From assembly GCA_910584945.1 (NCBI GenBank), contig CAJUDY010000012.1, positions 1 through 64,000 of the forward strand: a stretch of DNA of 64,000 nucleotides, written 5' to 3'. Positions 23,779 through 33,401 of this stretch are shown here, piece after piece. Positions within the stretch are counted from its first letter, which is position 1. Each line of letters opens with the position of its first letter. This DNA comes from an uncultured Lachnospiraceae bacterium. Lineage in GTDB: Bacteria; Bacillota; Clostridia; Lachnospirales; Lachnospiraceae. The notes beneath the pieces are model-generated. The model was given only the letters and a program-made list of their open reading frames with translations. It made no database searches and was not told where the DNA came from. A program made the translations under genes and the position numbers.

Positions 23779-25728
23779 ATGTTTTCGACAAGAGAAAAAA
23801 CAATATTGAATCTGCTTTTTAAAAATCAGCAGAAATTTACCACGGCACAGATCGCTGCACAGTTAAAAGCAAGTTCCCGAACAGTCAAGACAGACATCAA
23901 GCGGATCAATGCAGAGTTGGAAAAGTATTCCTGCAGCATTCAAACCAAACAGGGAGTCGGGCTTTGGCTGAACTGCGAAGGAGATGGAGAACAGTTCTTA
24001 AGAACCATATTATATGGAGAACAGGATAACTCCTACATCGCGCAGGATGTTCGAAAGTATTACCTTGCGGTGGAACTGCTTTTACAGAACCGTTACACCT
24101 CTATGGAAGCCATCGCCAGTAAGTTTTACGTCAGCAAGGGTACGGCGGTCAATGACTTCCGTGAATTGGAGGAGGAAGGCTTTTGGAAGAAGTTCGGCCT
24201 TACTTTCATTAAGAAAGTAAAGTATGGAATCCGGGTGGAAGGTTCGGAGACTCAGATCCGGCTGGCAGCCACCGACGCTCTGAAACGGACTTCCAGAAGA
24301 GACGGCCGGATGTCCGGCGGACGGATTCAGATGGTCTTTGAGCATGTGGATCTTGGTCAGATCAGGGAATGTATCCAGAGAACGGAGGAGCGCTTCCGCT
24401 ATGTGCTCACAGATGTTTCCTTTGATGAATTCCTAATCCAGCTGGCCGTTATGGGAGAACGTCTGCTGGGAGGCTGTCCCATGGAAGAAATGGAAGAACC
24501 GCCGGAGGAAGAGGAAAGAATCGAACTTGTGGTTCAATATCTCCGGAACTTGCTGGAGAAGATGGTGGAAGTGGAGGTTCCGGATTCGGAAAAAAACTAT
24601 CTGAAGACCTGTATGCAGGGACTCCGCTATCACGTCCCCATGATTCGGGAACAGGAACGAAGCAAGATCCGTGAGCGTTCCTCGGAGATGTTCGACTATA
24701 TGATCGAGCTTCTGCAAAGGGTGGATGAGAGATATTTACTGGAGCTTGCCGGGGATGATGAACTGGCGTATTCCATGTTCGAGCATCTGGAATGCATGGT
24801 CTACCGAATCCGAAGCAAAATGTTTGCGGCGAATCCGATCCTGGATTCCATCAAGAAGGAAATGTTCTTCGAGTATGATATTGCCTCCTATCTGGCCGCC
24901 AAATTCAGCAGGAAATATAAGATTGAGGTGACGGAGGAAGAGATCGGGTATATTGCCTTCCATATCGGAGCTTCCATTGAAAGGTCCAGACAGAGGAAAA
25001 GACAGAATTATCGGGTTACCGTGGTGTGTATGACCGGGGTCGGGACTTCTCAGTTCATTTCCATGAAGCTGAAGCGATTGTTTGCGGAACTTGAGATTGT
25101 TCAGATTCTTTCCGGAAAACAGGCCGGGATGTTAAAACCGGATATGCAGGATTTTGTGATCTCCACGGTTCCTCTGGAAGTGAATGTGGAGGAGATTCCG
25201 GTTATCTATGTGTCCTCGGTCCTAAACGAACAGGATGTAAAAAAAATCCAGGAATATATTCAGCAGAAAAGAGGGGCCAGGGACGGAAAAAACATAAGCT
25301 GTCCGCATCTGAAAAAATATTTCCATAAAGAGATTACCATTCTGGGCTGTGATTTAAGGTCCCGGGAAGAGGCGATTGAGCTTCTGGGCGGGAGGATGCA
25401 AAGAGAAGGGTATGCGTCAGAAGGTTATATTGCTTCTGTGCTGGAGCGGGAAAAACTCTCAGAGACGGCGGTGGGAGGACTGATTGCGATTCCTCATGCC
25501 TTCGGAGATTATATCAGGAAGCAGGGCATCGGGTTTATGACGTTTCAAAAGCCGGTGACCTGGGGCAGCGAGAAAGTTCAGATGGTACTCATGCTGGCGC
25601 TGAAAGCGAATGAGAAAAATGAATTTCAGGAGATATTCGGAGAGGTACTGGAGCTTACAAGGGACCCGAAGTTTGTGGAACAGATATTAAAGGTAAAAAA
25701 ATTCAGTGAATTACAGGCTGCGTTATAA
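23779..25728 (+). CDS. PRD-domain transcription regulator with EIIB- and EIIA-like domains (BglG/MtlR type)
   Basis: This 649-residue sugar-responsive regulator starts with two winged-helix/HTH units (about 1-60 and 85-140). Two PRD modules follow (about 170-290 and 295-410), the second including EEEIGYIAFHIGA. Then come a galactitol-type EIIB-like domain with C417 in CMTGVGTSQ and a mannitol/fructose-type EIIA-like domain (about 505-649) with H573 in AIPHAF. Such proteins are phosphorylated by HPr and by the cognate EII and activate the adjacent PTS operon when substrate is present. No AAA+ domain is present, so it is not a sigma-54 LevR-type activator. It is 33 bases upstream of the EIIA gene and probably controls it. 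Confidence 0.88.
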   Translation: MFSTREKTILNLLFKNQQKFTTAQIAAQLKASSRTVKTDIKRINAELEKYSCSIQTKQGVGLWLNCEGDGEQFLRTILYGEQDNSYIAQDVRKYYLAVELLLQNRYTSMEAIASKFYVSKGTAVNDFRELEEEGFWKKFGLTFIKKVKYGIRVEGSETQIRLAATDALKRTSRRDGRMSGGRIQMVFEHVDLGQIRECIQRTEERFRYVLTDVSFDEFLIQLAVMGERLLGGCPMEEMEEPPEEEERIELVVQYLRNLLEKMVEVEVPDSEKNYLKTCMQGLRYHVPMIREQERSKIRERSSEMFDYMIELLQRVDERYLLELAGDDELAYSMFEHLECMVYRIRSKMFAANPILDSIKKEMFFEYDIASYLAAKFSRKYKIEVTEEEIGYIAFHIGASIERSRQRKRQNYRVTVVCMTGVGTSQFISMKLKRLFAELEIVQILSGKQAGMLKPDMQDFVISTVPLEVNVEEIPVIYVSSVLNEQDVKKIQEYIQQKRGARDGKNISCPHLKKYFHKEITILGCDLRSREEAIELLGGRMQREGYASEGYIASVLEREKLSETAVGGLIAIPHAFGDYIRKQGIGFMTFQKPVTWGSEKVQMVLMLALKANEKNEFQEIFGEVLELTRDPKFVEQILKVKKFSELQAAL

Positions 25729-25761
25729 TTCAGTCATTTGAGAAGAAAGGAGTATGACAAG

Positions 25762-26220
25762 ATGAATATAGCAGAAATGGTCGATGAAAGGCTGGTAAGT
25801 TTTGGGTTTGAAGCCCAAAACAGGGACGAGGTATTCGAAGGACTGGGAAAGATGATGTATGAGGCAGGAAAGGTGACCGATCTGGAAGAGTATGTGAAAG
25901 GACTTTATGAGAGGGAGGCGGAATTTCCGACCGGCGTGGGAAACGGAATCGCGATTCCCCACTGCAAGTCGGACTGTGTGAAAGAGGCGGCGTTTACGTT
26001 GGTGAAGCTTAAAACTCCGGTGGAATGGGAATCCTTGGATAACCTTCCGGTGGATTATGTGATTATGCTGGCGGCGCCGAACACTTCGGACAATGTACAC
26101 CTGGAAATGCTTTCCAGACTGGCCGCGAGTCTGATGGACGACGATTTCCGGAATGGACTCAAAGATGCAACTGATATCAATCAGATCATCGATATATTTA
26201 AAAAGAAGAAGGAGGACTAA
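25762..26220 (+). CDS. PTS fructose-family enzyme IIA
   Basis: This 152-residue EIIA of the mannitol/fructose superfamily has the phosphorylated His H67 in GIAIPHCKS. It passes phosphate from HPr to the separate EIIB encoded two bases downstream. The start at 25762 is preceded by AAAGGAG; an upstream in-frame start at 25738 lacks one. It is the first gene of the EIIA-EIIB-EIIC-aldolase set. Confidence 0.92.
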   Translation: MNIAEMVDERLVSFGFEAQNRDEVFEGLGKMMYEAGKVTDLEEYVKGLYEREAEFPTGVGNGIAIPHCKSDCVKEAAFTLVKLKTPVEWESLDNLPVDYVIMLAAPNTSDNVHLEMLSRLAASLMDDDFRNGLKDATDINQIIDIFKKKKED

Positions 26221-26222
26221 AA

Positions 26223-26531
26223 ATGTTTTTTGTAGCAGTATGCAGCTGTCCGGTGGGAATCGCACATACCTATATGGCAGCAGCGAATCTGAAGAAGGCA
26301 GCTAAGACAAAAGGAATCGAGATCAAGGTAGAGACCCAGGGGGCCACCGGGGTGGAGGACGAGATCACAAAGGAAGACATTGACAGAGCGGATGGGGCGA
26401 TCATCGCAAGCGATGTCAAGATCAAGGGTATGGATCGCTTTGAGAGTGTTCCTACCATGAGTTTTAAAGTGAACGAACCGATTAAAGATGCAGAGGCAGT
26501 GATTGAAGAATTGATGGAGGCGTTGGGATAA
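26223..26531 (+). CDS. PTS fructose-family enzyme IIB
   Basis: This 102-residue EIIB starts with the CSCPVGIAHTYMAA signature; the phosphocysteine is expected at C9. It transfers phosphate to the sugar as EIIC moves it across the membrane. The stop overlaps the EIIC start by one base, showing tight coupling. Confidence 0.93.
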   Translation: MFFVAVCSCPVGIAHTYMAAANLKKAAKTKGIEIKVETQGATGVEDEITKEDIDRADGAIIASDVKIKGMDRFESVPTMSFKVNEPIKDAEAVIEELMEALG

Positions 26532-27613
26532 TGGCAGAGATTCAAAGGAAGAAGAAAAAAAGTACAGGCAGTGTTGTAAAAGATGCGATTATGACCGGTA
26601 TTTCCTATATGATTCCGGTCATTGTAGGAGGCGGCGTCATCACGGCGATCGCAAAGATGATGGGCGGCTACAATATCGGAGCGGATGCGGCCAATATGGA
26701 GACGCTTGCCCAGGTCATCTATACCATCGGTAATAATCTGTTCGGATTTGCCGTGCCTTGTCTGGCGGCGTTTATCGCATATGCCATTGCGGACAAGCCG
26801 GGTATCGCTCCTGGTTATGCCATGGGCGTGCTGGCCGGAACCATGAAGACCGGTTTTGTGGGCGCTCTGGTGGGCGCGCTGCTGGTGGGCTGGCTTGTTC
26901 TTCAGATGAAGAAGATCAATGTGCCGAAGGCCTTGCAGGGAATCATGCCGATTATGTTTATTCCGGTTATCACCACGCTGGTGGCAGGACTGATCATGTG
27001 GTATATCATCGGCGTTCCGATTGCATGGCTGATGGGAATTGTGACGGGATGGCTGACTGCTTTAAACAGCGGTTCCAGATTCCTTCTGGGCGCAGTGATC
27101 GGCGCCATGATCGCCTTTGACAACGGCGGTCCGGTGAATAAAACGGCGGCTCTGTTCGTCAACGGACTGAATGCGGACGGCTTCTTCATTCCGACTTCCG
27201 CAAAAATGTGCGCAGGTATGACCTCTCCTCTGGGAATTGCCATCGCTACCTTCCTCGGTGGCAAGAAAAAATTCACGGACAATGAGAGAGAGCAGGCGAA
27301 GTCCCTGGTGGTCCTTTCCTGCTGCTATGTCCAGGAGGGCGTGATTCCCTTCCAGCTCAAAGATCCGGTCCGCCTGACCGCGTGTATCTGTATCGGCGGA
27401 GCGATCACCGGAGGACTGTGTATGGCCCTCGGCCTGGAGTCTCCGGCCGTTCACGGCGGCGTGTTCTCGGTGGCAATGACATCCAACCCGCTTCTGTTTG
27501 TGGGCCTGTGGGTACTGGGCGGCTGTATTACCGGAGTTCTGTATGCAATTATTAAGAAGCCGCTGCCGGAAGATTACGTGGAAGACGATATGGATAACCC
27601 GCTGATCGGCTGA
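26531..27613 (+). CDS. PTS fructose-family enzyme IIC permease
   Basis: This 360-residue membrane protein has about nine to ten hydrophobic segments and an N-terminal SVVKDAIMTGISYMIP segment characteristic of fructose-type EIIC. The sequence GAMIAFDNGGPVNKTA in the middle is the typical substrate-site loop. Sugar preference within the fructose/mannose-like group cannot be read from the sequence. Confidence 0.92.
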   Translation: MAEIQRKKKKSTGSVVKDAIMTGISYMIPVIVGGGVITAIAKMMGGYNIGADAANMETLAQVIYTIGNNLFGFAVPCLAAFIAYAIADKPGIAPGYAMGVLAGTMKTGFVGALVGALLVGWLVLQMKKINVPKALQGIMPIMFIPVITTLVAGLIMWYIIGVPIAWLMGIVTGWLTALNSGSRFLLGAVIGAMIAFDNGGPVNKTAALFVNGLNADGFFIPTSAKMCAGMTSPLGIAIATFLGGKKKFTDNEREQAKSLVVLSCCYVQEGVIPFQLKDPVRLTACICIGGAITGGLCMALGLESPAVHGGVFSVAMTSNPLLFVGLWVLGGCITGVLYAIIKKPLPEDYVEDDMDNPLIG

Positions 27614-27641
27614 TGAGGCGGACGACAGGAGGAAGAATAAC

Positions 27642-28526
27642 ATGTATGTATCAATGAAGGAAATGCTTCTTCATGCACATGAAAATAATTATGCGGTCAT
27701 GGCAATCAACTGCGTCAATATGGAGCAGGCCAAGGCTATCATCCAGGCGGCGTCGGAGGAGCACTCCGCGGTGATCATCAATATCTCTCCGAGACAGATG
27801 AAAGCCCATGGACACGGGGATATCCTTGCTCCGATGATCCGGAATATGGCGGAGAAAGTTCCTGTTCCGGTTGCCTTCAATCTGGACCACGGCGCGACCT
27901 ACGAAGACATCACCAAGGCCATGGAATACGGCTTCTCCAGCGTCATGATCGATTCTTCGAGCTGTGAGTTCGAGGAGAATGTCAGAAGAACGCAGATGAT
28001 TGCAAGCCTGGCCCACGGGAAAGGACTTTCCTGCGAGGCGGAGCTTGGACATGTAGGCCAGGCCAGTCAGGCGGACAACGATAAGATGGATCTGTATACC
28101 AATGTGGAGCAGGCGAAAGAATTCGTGGAGCGCACCGGCTGCGACTGTCTGGCTGTGGCCATCGGAACCGCTCACGGAAGTTATCCGGAAGGCTTTGTGC
28201 CCAAGCTTGACTTCCAACGCTTAAAGGAACTGAAAGAACGTCTTGCCATGCCGCTGGTGCTGCATGGCGGCAGCGGGGCAGGGGAAGAGAACATCCGGAA
28301 AGTCGTTGCGTGTGGGATTAACAAAATTAATGTATGTACAGACTTGTTCAAACATGCAAGAAAAGCGATGGCAGACGCTCTGGAGGAGAATCCGAATATT
28401 GACTATATGGATCTTTGCATGGCAGCTCAGAATGCCATGAAAGATTTTATAAAAGATTACATGAGGCTGATCGGTTCCAGCGGACGTTATATTTTTGAAA
28501 AATATGACGGACCGGAACTGGATTAG
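27642..28526 (+). CDS. Class II ketose-phosphate aldolase
   Basis: This 294-residue zinc aldolase belongs to the fructose/tagatose-bisphosphate and ketose-phosphate aldolase family. Expected metal and catalytic residues are D82 and H83 (NLDHGAT), E134 (EAELGHVG), H178 (GTAHGSYPE) and H208 (LHGGSG). It cleaves a ketose phosphate to DHAP and an aldehyde. No 1-phosphofructokinase or other sugar-phosphate kinase is in the operon, so it may act on a ketose 1-phosphate delivered directly by the PTS, or a kinase may be encoded elsewhere. GGAGG precedes the start. Confidence 0.88.
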   Translation: MYVSMKEMLLHAHENNYAVMAINCVNMEQAKAIIQAASEEHSAVIINISPRQMKAHGHGDILAPMIRNMAEKVPVPVAFNLDHGATYEDITKAMEYGFSSVMIDSSSCEFEENVRRTQMIASLAHGKGLSCEAELGHVGQASQADNDKMDLYTNVEQAKEFVERTGCDCLAVAIGTAHGSYPEGFVPKLDFQRLKELKERLAMPLVLHGGSGAGEENIRKVVACGINKINVCTDLFKHARKAMADALEENPNIDYMDLCMAAQNAMKDFIKDYMRLIGSSGRYIFEKYDGPELD

Positions 28527-28584
28527 TCCCAGGAAGAGACGGGGCCTGTATCCATGCAGGCCCTCCCCATCACAGGAGAAAGAG

Positions 28585-29244
28585 ATGACCGTTTGGTATG
28601 AAGTGATTCTGGGGATCGGCCTGGTGGCGGGAACCGTATGGCTGATCGGGACCATCTGCGACTGGCGTCGTTTCCGAAGAAGTATACAGACAGAGCTTTA
28701 TTCCGGTTATTTGGAATACTCGTTGAGAAAAAGAAAGATTCGAAGTCTGTCAAAAAGTTATTATCTGAACTCCGAATTTGGAAAACATCGGATTGTCTAT
28801 CAGTTGGCTCATAATAAACGTGAGAAGATTCCGCAGGCGTATGTGCTGCTTTTGCTGACCAGCGGTATATATATATTGAACGTAAAGAATCAGAGCGGGA
28901 AGATTCTGGCGAAGAAAAAAGGGGATTTTAAGCAGAATTTTGACGGACACGAGTATCTGTTTCAAAATCCTGTCACCGAGAGCCGGTACTTTGAAAAACG
29001 ACTGAGAGAGAAAATGCCGGGGATGGATGTTCCGGTCCGTCTGCTGGTGGTATTTCCGGAGGACAGCGAGCTTTTCTGGGAAGGGGACGAAAGCAGAGAG
29101 GTTCCGGTGCTTCACAGAAGACAACTGATCGAATGGATCAAAAAAGAGGATGGAGCCAACCATGGGATTCTTGAGGAGCGACAGATTGACAGCTTATTTG
29201 AGATACTTGCAGAAGAGTCCATGGAGGCGGAAAAGATGGTGTGA
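28585..29244 (+). CDS. Membrane-anchored NERD-like domain protein, catalytic acids missing
   Basis: This 219-residue protein has one N-terminal transmembrane segment (about 5-25) and a soluble part resembling the nuclease-related NERD domain: the core strand TSGIYILNVKNQSGKI corresponds to the usual GvfvIEtKn.G.i. The acidic residue of the ExK pair is replaced by Asn (LNVK), and no Asp is seen at the earlier position, so nuclease activity is unlikely. The start at 28585 follows GGAGAAAGAG. The preceding 58-base gap contains a hairpin (GGGCCTG/CAGGCCC) without a T-run, so read-through from the aldolase operon is possible. The next gene starts within or just after this stop. Confidence 0.6.
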   Translation: MTVWYEVILGIGLVAGTVWLIGTICDWRRFRRSIQTELYSGYLEYSLRKRKIRSLSKSYYLNSEFGKHRIVYQLAHNKREKIPQAYVLLLLTSGIYILNVKNQSGKILAKKKGDFKQNFDGHEYLFQNPVTESRYFEKRLREKMPGMDVPVRLLVVFPEDSELFWEGDESREVPVLHRRQLIEWIKKEDGANHGILEERQIDSLFEILAEESMEAEKMV

Positions 29245-29246
29245 AT

Positions 29247-30845
29247 ATGATTGAGGGATATAAGGTTTGGAATCCATATCTGACAAAAGAGATGTGCAGA
29301 AGGAGGATCGGAGACCGGGAGGTCTTCACGTTCCGGAATACCAGAAATAATTATTATGAGATTTTGGAGGATACGGCGGAGCGCTTTCGGGACAAAACCG
29401 CTTTCTGCGATAACTGGGGCCGCTGTTATACCTACAGGGAGTTTCTGGGTCTGGTGGATTCGATGGCGGAATATCTGGGAGAGCTTGGCGTGAAAAGAGG
29501 CAGTCATGTGGGACTTCTGCTTCACAACAGCGTGGAATTCTGTACCGTCTTCTATGCAGTGTGCAAGCTGGGGGCGGTGTCGGTTCCCTTTCCAAGCAAA
29601 TACCGGGAGCCGGAGATCCGGGCGCTGATCGAAAAGGCGGATCTGAGCTTTTTATTCTGCGCGGAGCAGTTCCGGGAGTGGGTCCGGGGTTATGAAGAAC
29701 AGGGTACAGTCATCCGGTATTCCATCGATGAGGAAAACGGCTTTGGATTTCGGCATCTCGCGCTAAGACCCGGCAGGCGCGGCGGCAGCAGGGGAGCGCT
29801 TACCGACGAGGTCATTATGATGTTTACCTCAGGGACGACTTCGGCCAGCAAAGGGGTGGTGCTGAAAAATTACAACATCATCCATGCGGCCATGATCTAC
29901 CAGAGACTCTGCCAGATCACACCGGAAGACAAGACGATCATCCCGGTTCCGATCTACCATATCACCGGGCTGATTGCTCTGCTGGGATTGTTTGTGTATG
30001 CGGGAGGGACCGTCTATCTGTACCGCAGATATGACGCCCGGAGGATTCTTACCTGTATTGCAGAACATCAGATTACCTTTATGCACGGTTCGCCCACGGT
30101 CTTCGGACTCCTGCTGGACTACCGAACAGAATTTCCCGCCCTTCCTTCCGTACGCACTCTTCTGTGCGGCAGCAGTTATATGCCGGATGACAAGATGCGG
30201 CAGCTGCACAGCTGGATGCCGACGATGAGGCTGATGACCGTATATGGGATGACAGAGACGGCAAGTCCCGGAACCTTGTTCCCCTATGACGCGGCGACCA
30301 GCATTTATTCCGCTTCGGCGGGCAAACCGATCCCGGGCCTGGAGCTTAAGATTGTGGACGAGGACGGAAAGGAGCAGGGAGCCGACCAGGCCGGGACCGT
30401 ACTTCTCAGAGGAACAAATATTCTGGAATATTATTATCACATGCAGACCGGCCTTCTGAGCCCGGACGGATGGCTGGACACGGGGGACGTGGGTTATGTG
30501 AACGAAGAAGGCTATGTGTTTTTCGTGGACCGGAAAAAAGATATGATCAACCGGGGCGGCGAAAAGATCTGGTGTAACGATGTGGAGAACGAACTGGTCT
30601 CCCTGGAGGGAATCAAAGACGCGGCAGTAGTAGGCGTCGCCAGCGAAAAATATGGAGAAGCGGCGGCGGCTGTTGTGGTACTGGAAGAAGGGGCGGCACT
30701 CACAGAAGAAGAGCTTCAAAAGCGTTTGCTTGCCAGAATGGCCCGTTATAAAGTGCCGGAACGGATTCTCTTTCTGGAAGAGATTCCCAAGACTCCGGGA
30801 ATGAAGACCGATAAAAGATACATAAGAACATTGTTTGATACATAA
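29247..30845 (+). CDS. AMP-forming acyl-CoA synthetase
   Basis: This 532-residue ANL-superfamily ligase activates a carboxylic acid to acyl-AMP and then acyl-CoA. The P-loop-like motif TSGTTSASKG is near 193-202, the YGMTE motif is in the middle, and the GWLDTGD motif and the DRKKDMINRGGEKI hinge lie toward the C-terminus. The invariant Lys in the C-terminal PKTPGMKTDKRY segment is present. Substrate is not readable. ATG 29247 is preferred to GTG 29241, which would overlap the previous stop. It heads a CoA-linked cluster with a CoA-transferase, hbd and a thiolase. Confidence 0.87.
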   Translation: MIEGYKVWNPYLTKEMCRRRIGDREVFTFRNTRNNYYEILEDTAERFRDKTAFCDNWGRCYTYREFLGLVDSMAEYLGELGVKRGSHVGLLLHNSVEFCTVFYAVCKLGAVSVPFPSKYREPEIRALIEKADLSFLFCAEQFREWVRGYEEQGTVIRYSIDEENGFGFRHLALRPGRRGGSRGALTDEVIMMFTSGTTSASKGVVLKNYNIIHAAMIYQRLCQITPEDKTIIPVPIYHITGLIALLGLFVYAGGTVYLYRRYDARRILTCIAEHQITFMHGSPTVFGLLLDYRTEFPALPSVRTLLCGSSYMPDDKMRQLHSWMPTMRLMTVYGMTETASPGTLFPYDAATSIYSASAGKPIPGLELKIVDEDGKEQGADQAGTVLLRGTNILEYYYHMQTGLLSPDGWLDTGDVGYVNEEGYVFFVDRKKDMINRGGEKIWCNDVENELVSLEGIKDAAVVGVASEKYGEAAAAVVVLEEGAALTEEELQKRLLARMARYKVPERILFLEEIPKTPGMKTDKRYIRTLFDT

Positions 30846-30913
30846 AAAAAGCATCTGACCGACCGAAGCCCCGGAAGGATTTTCGGATGCGGAACTTTCA
30901 TAGGAGAATGATT

Positions 30914-32491
30914 ATGCTGAAAGCGAATTTTATTACAGCCGATGAAGCGGCTTTGAGAATTCCGGACGAAGCGACGCTCTGCACCATCGGCATGACGCTG
31001 GTGAGCGCCAGCGAATCCATCCTCAAGGCGATTGAGACCCGCTTTGAGACGACCGGACACCCGGCGGACATCACGCTGGTGCATTCCTGCGGACAGAGCG
31101 ACCGAAAGGACGGGATTCAGCATCTGGCCCATGAAGGTCTGGTAAAACGGATCATCGGTTCCCACTGGGGACTGCAGCCCAGGTGGATGGAAATGATTGC
31201 GGACAGTCAGGTGGAGGCGTACTGTCTGCCCCAGGGGCAGATTGCCCAGCTGTACCGGAGCATGGCCTGCGGTCTTCCCGGCAAGATGTCAAAAGTGGGA
31301 CTTGGAACTTTTATCGATCCCCGGATTGAGGGCGGCAAGATGAACGAACGCACAAAACCCCTTCCGGACCTTGTGGACATCATCCAATATGAAGGTGAGG
31401 AGTACATGTTCTACCGGCAGATTCCGCTTAACGTAGTTCTGATTCGCGGTACGGTCTGTGATGAGATGGGCAATCTGACCACCACGGAGGAAGCCATGAA
31501 GCTGGAGGTGCTTCCGGCGGTACTGGCGGCCAAGCGATATGGAGGAAGGGTGATCGCCCAGGTCAGACAGGTGGTGCAGACGGGCACCATCAACCCCAAG
31601 GACGTAACCGTTCCAGGGGTATTTATCGATGACATTGTAGTGTGTGAAAATCCGATGGAAGATCACAGACAGACTTCTTCCTGGTACTTCGATCCCTCTT
31701 ATTGCGGGCAGATTCGTGTCCCCCAGGGAAATATTCCGCCCGCCCCCTTCAATGAACGAAAATTCATCGCAAGACGCGGAGCCCAGGAGCTCTACCGGGG
31801 AGCGGTCATCAATCTGGGAACCGGCATTCCCAATGATATGGTGGGAAAAGTATGCAATGAAGAAGGGGTATCGGACGATATCATGATCACAGTGGAATCC
31901 GGGATCTACGGAGGCGTACAGGCAGGAGGCATTGATTTTGGCATTGGCCAGAATCTCTGCGCCATGATCGGTCATCATGAACAGATGGATTATTACAACG
32001 GCGCGGGGGTGGACATCACCTATATGGGCCTTGGCGAGCTGGGAGAGGACGGGAGCGTCAATTCCACTAAGATGGGTTCCCGGTGTACCGGGGCGGGCGG
32101 TTTTATCGATATCACCCAGAATGCCAAGAAGATCGTGTTCCTGGGAACCTTTACGGCCAGCGGCGCAAAGTACGAGTTTAAAGATGGAAAGCTTACGATT
32201 CTCCAGGAAGGAAAGATCCGCAAGATGGTAAAAAAAGTGGCGCAGCTTTCCTTCAACGGTCCCATGGCCCGGAAGAAAAAGCAGGAAGTGCTGGTGGTTA
32301 CAGAGCGGGCGGTATTTGAACTGTGCGAAGAGGGCGTAAGGCTGACGGAGATTGCTCCGGGAATTGACCTTCAGACCCAGGTGCTGGACAGGATGGACTT
32401 CCGTCCGCTGATCAGCGAAAACTTAAAAGAAATGGACGTGTCACTGTTCATTGCGGATGGTCCTTTTGGGCTGACGTTAAAAGAAAAATAA
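30914..32491 (+). CDS. Fused-subunit acyl-CoA:acetate/3-ketoacid CoA-transferase
   Basis: This 525-residue enzyme combines the A and B subunits of family I CoA-transferases in one chain, as in YdiF-type proteins. The catalytic Glu that forms the thioester is E328 in TVESGIYGG. It would exchange CoA between acetate or another acid and acetoacetate, 3-hydroxy- or short fatty acids. ATG 30914 is chosen because AGGAG lies eight bases before it; ATG 30908 would be too close. It lies 13 bases upstream of hbd. Confidence 0.9.
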   Translation: MLKANFITADEAALRIPDEATLCTIGMTLVSASESILKAIETRFETTGHPADITLVHSCGQSDRKDGIQHLAHEGLVKRIIGSHWGLQPRWMEMIADSQVEAYCLPQGQIAQLYRSMACGLPGKMSKVGLGTFIDPRIEGGKMNERTKPLPDLVDIIQYEGEEYMFYRQIPLNVVLIRGTVCDEMGNLTTTEEAMKLEVLPAVLAAKRYGGRVIAQVRQVVQTGTINPKDVTVPGVFIDDIVVCENPMEDHRQTSSWYFDPSYCGQIRVPQGNIPPAPFNERKFIARRGAQELYRGAVINLGTGIPNDMVGKVCNEEGVSDDIMITVESGIYGGVQAGGIDFGIGQNLCAMIGHHEQMDYYNGAGVDITYMGLGELGEDGSVNSTKMGSRCTGAGGFIDITQNAKKIVFLGTFTASGAKYEFKDGKLTILQEGKIRKMVKKVAQLSFNGPMARKKKQEVLVVTERAVFELCEEGVRLTEIAPGIDLQTQVLDRMDFRPLISENLKEMDVSLFIADGPFGLTLKEK

Positions 32492-32504
32492 AGGAGTATA
32501 GAAG

Positions 32505-33383
32505 ATGGAAAGTAATAAAGTTGCAGTCATCGGCGCGGGATTGATGGGAAGCGGAATCGCACAGGCGTGTGCGCAGGCAGGCTATGATGTGGTCAATATT
32601 GATACCTTTGAGTCCGCAGTGGAAAAGGCAAAGACCAATATCCGGAAACTTTTTGACAAAAAGGTTGCCAAAGGTTCCATGACAGAGGAGAAGAAAGCAG
32701 AGATTCTGGGCCGCCTTGCCTACAGCGGCAGTTTTGATGATGTAAAAGGCGCTTTTCTGGTGGTGGAGGCAGTGCCGGAGAAGATCGAGATTAAAAAAGA
32801 TACTTTTAAAAAAGTGGATATGCTGGCAGACCCGGGTACGGTGATTGTCTCCAATACTTCCGGGCTTAGTATCTCCGAGATTGCTTCGGTGACAAACCGG
32901 TCCCAGAAGATCATGGGTGCGCATTTCTTTTATCCAGCTCCGGTGATGAAGCTTCTGGAGCTGGTACGGGGCCTCATGACTTCGGACGAAACCTATGAGA
33001 TCGTGAAGGCATTTGCGGCGAAGCTGGGAAAGACGACCGTGGATGCTCCGGAATTCCCGGGATTTATGGTGAACCGGATTCTGGTTCCCATGCAGAACGA
33101 GGCAGCTTTTATGGTTATGGAAGGCAGCAAGCCGGAGGATGTGGACAATGCCATGAAGCTTGGCTGCAATCATCCCATGGGCCCCATTGAGCTGACGGAT
33201 TTTGTGGGGATTGACACGATGCTTGCCACCATGACCGGGTTGTACAACGGATTTCACGACAGTAAGTACCGTCCCTGTCCTCTTTTGGAGACCATGGTAA
33301 AATCAGGCATGCTGGGTAAAAAGACTGGCCAGGGATTCTATAAATATGATGAAAAGGGCAATAAGATCGGATCGAATTTTTAA
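32505..33383 (+). CDS. hbd: 3-hydroxybutyryl-CoA dehydrogenase
   Basis: This 292-residue single-domain dehydrogenase interconverts acetoacetyl-CoA and (S)-3-hydroxybutyryl-CoA. The Rossmann loop GAGLMGSG is at 10-17 and the catalytic dyad is H140 (GAHFFYP) with E152 (LLELV). Length and sequence are typical of clostridial Hbd. It lies between the CoA-transferase and thiolase genes. The crotonase, butyryl-CoA dehydrogenase and Etf genes usually found with hbd in butyrate operons are absent from the window. Confidence 0.94.
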   Translation: MESNKVAVIGAGLMGSGIAQACAQAGYDVVNIDTFESAVEKAKTNIRKLFDKKVAKGSMTEEKKAEILGRLAYSGSFDDVKGAFLVVEAVPEKIEIKKDTFKKVDMLADPGTVIVSNTSGLSISEIASVTNRSQKIMGAHFFYPAPVMKLLELVRGLMTSDETYEIVKAFAAKLGKTTVDAPEFPGFMVNRILVPMQNEAAFMVMEGSKPEDVDNAMKLGCNHPMGPIELTDFVGIDTMLATMTGLYNGFHDSKYRPCPLLETMVKSGMLGKKTGQGFYKYDEKGNKIGSNF

Positions 33384-33401
33384 GGAAAGAGGCGAAGAGC
33401 G

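Noticed and set aside
28544..28566. Terminator after the class II aldolase gene
   Set aside because: The GGGCCTG/CAGGCCC stem is followed by TCCCC, not a T-run.
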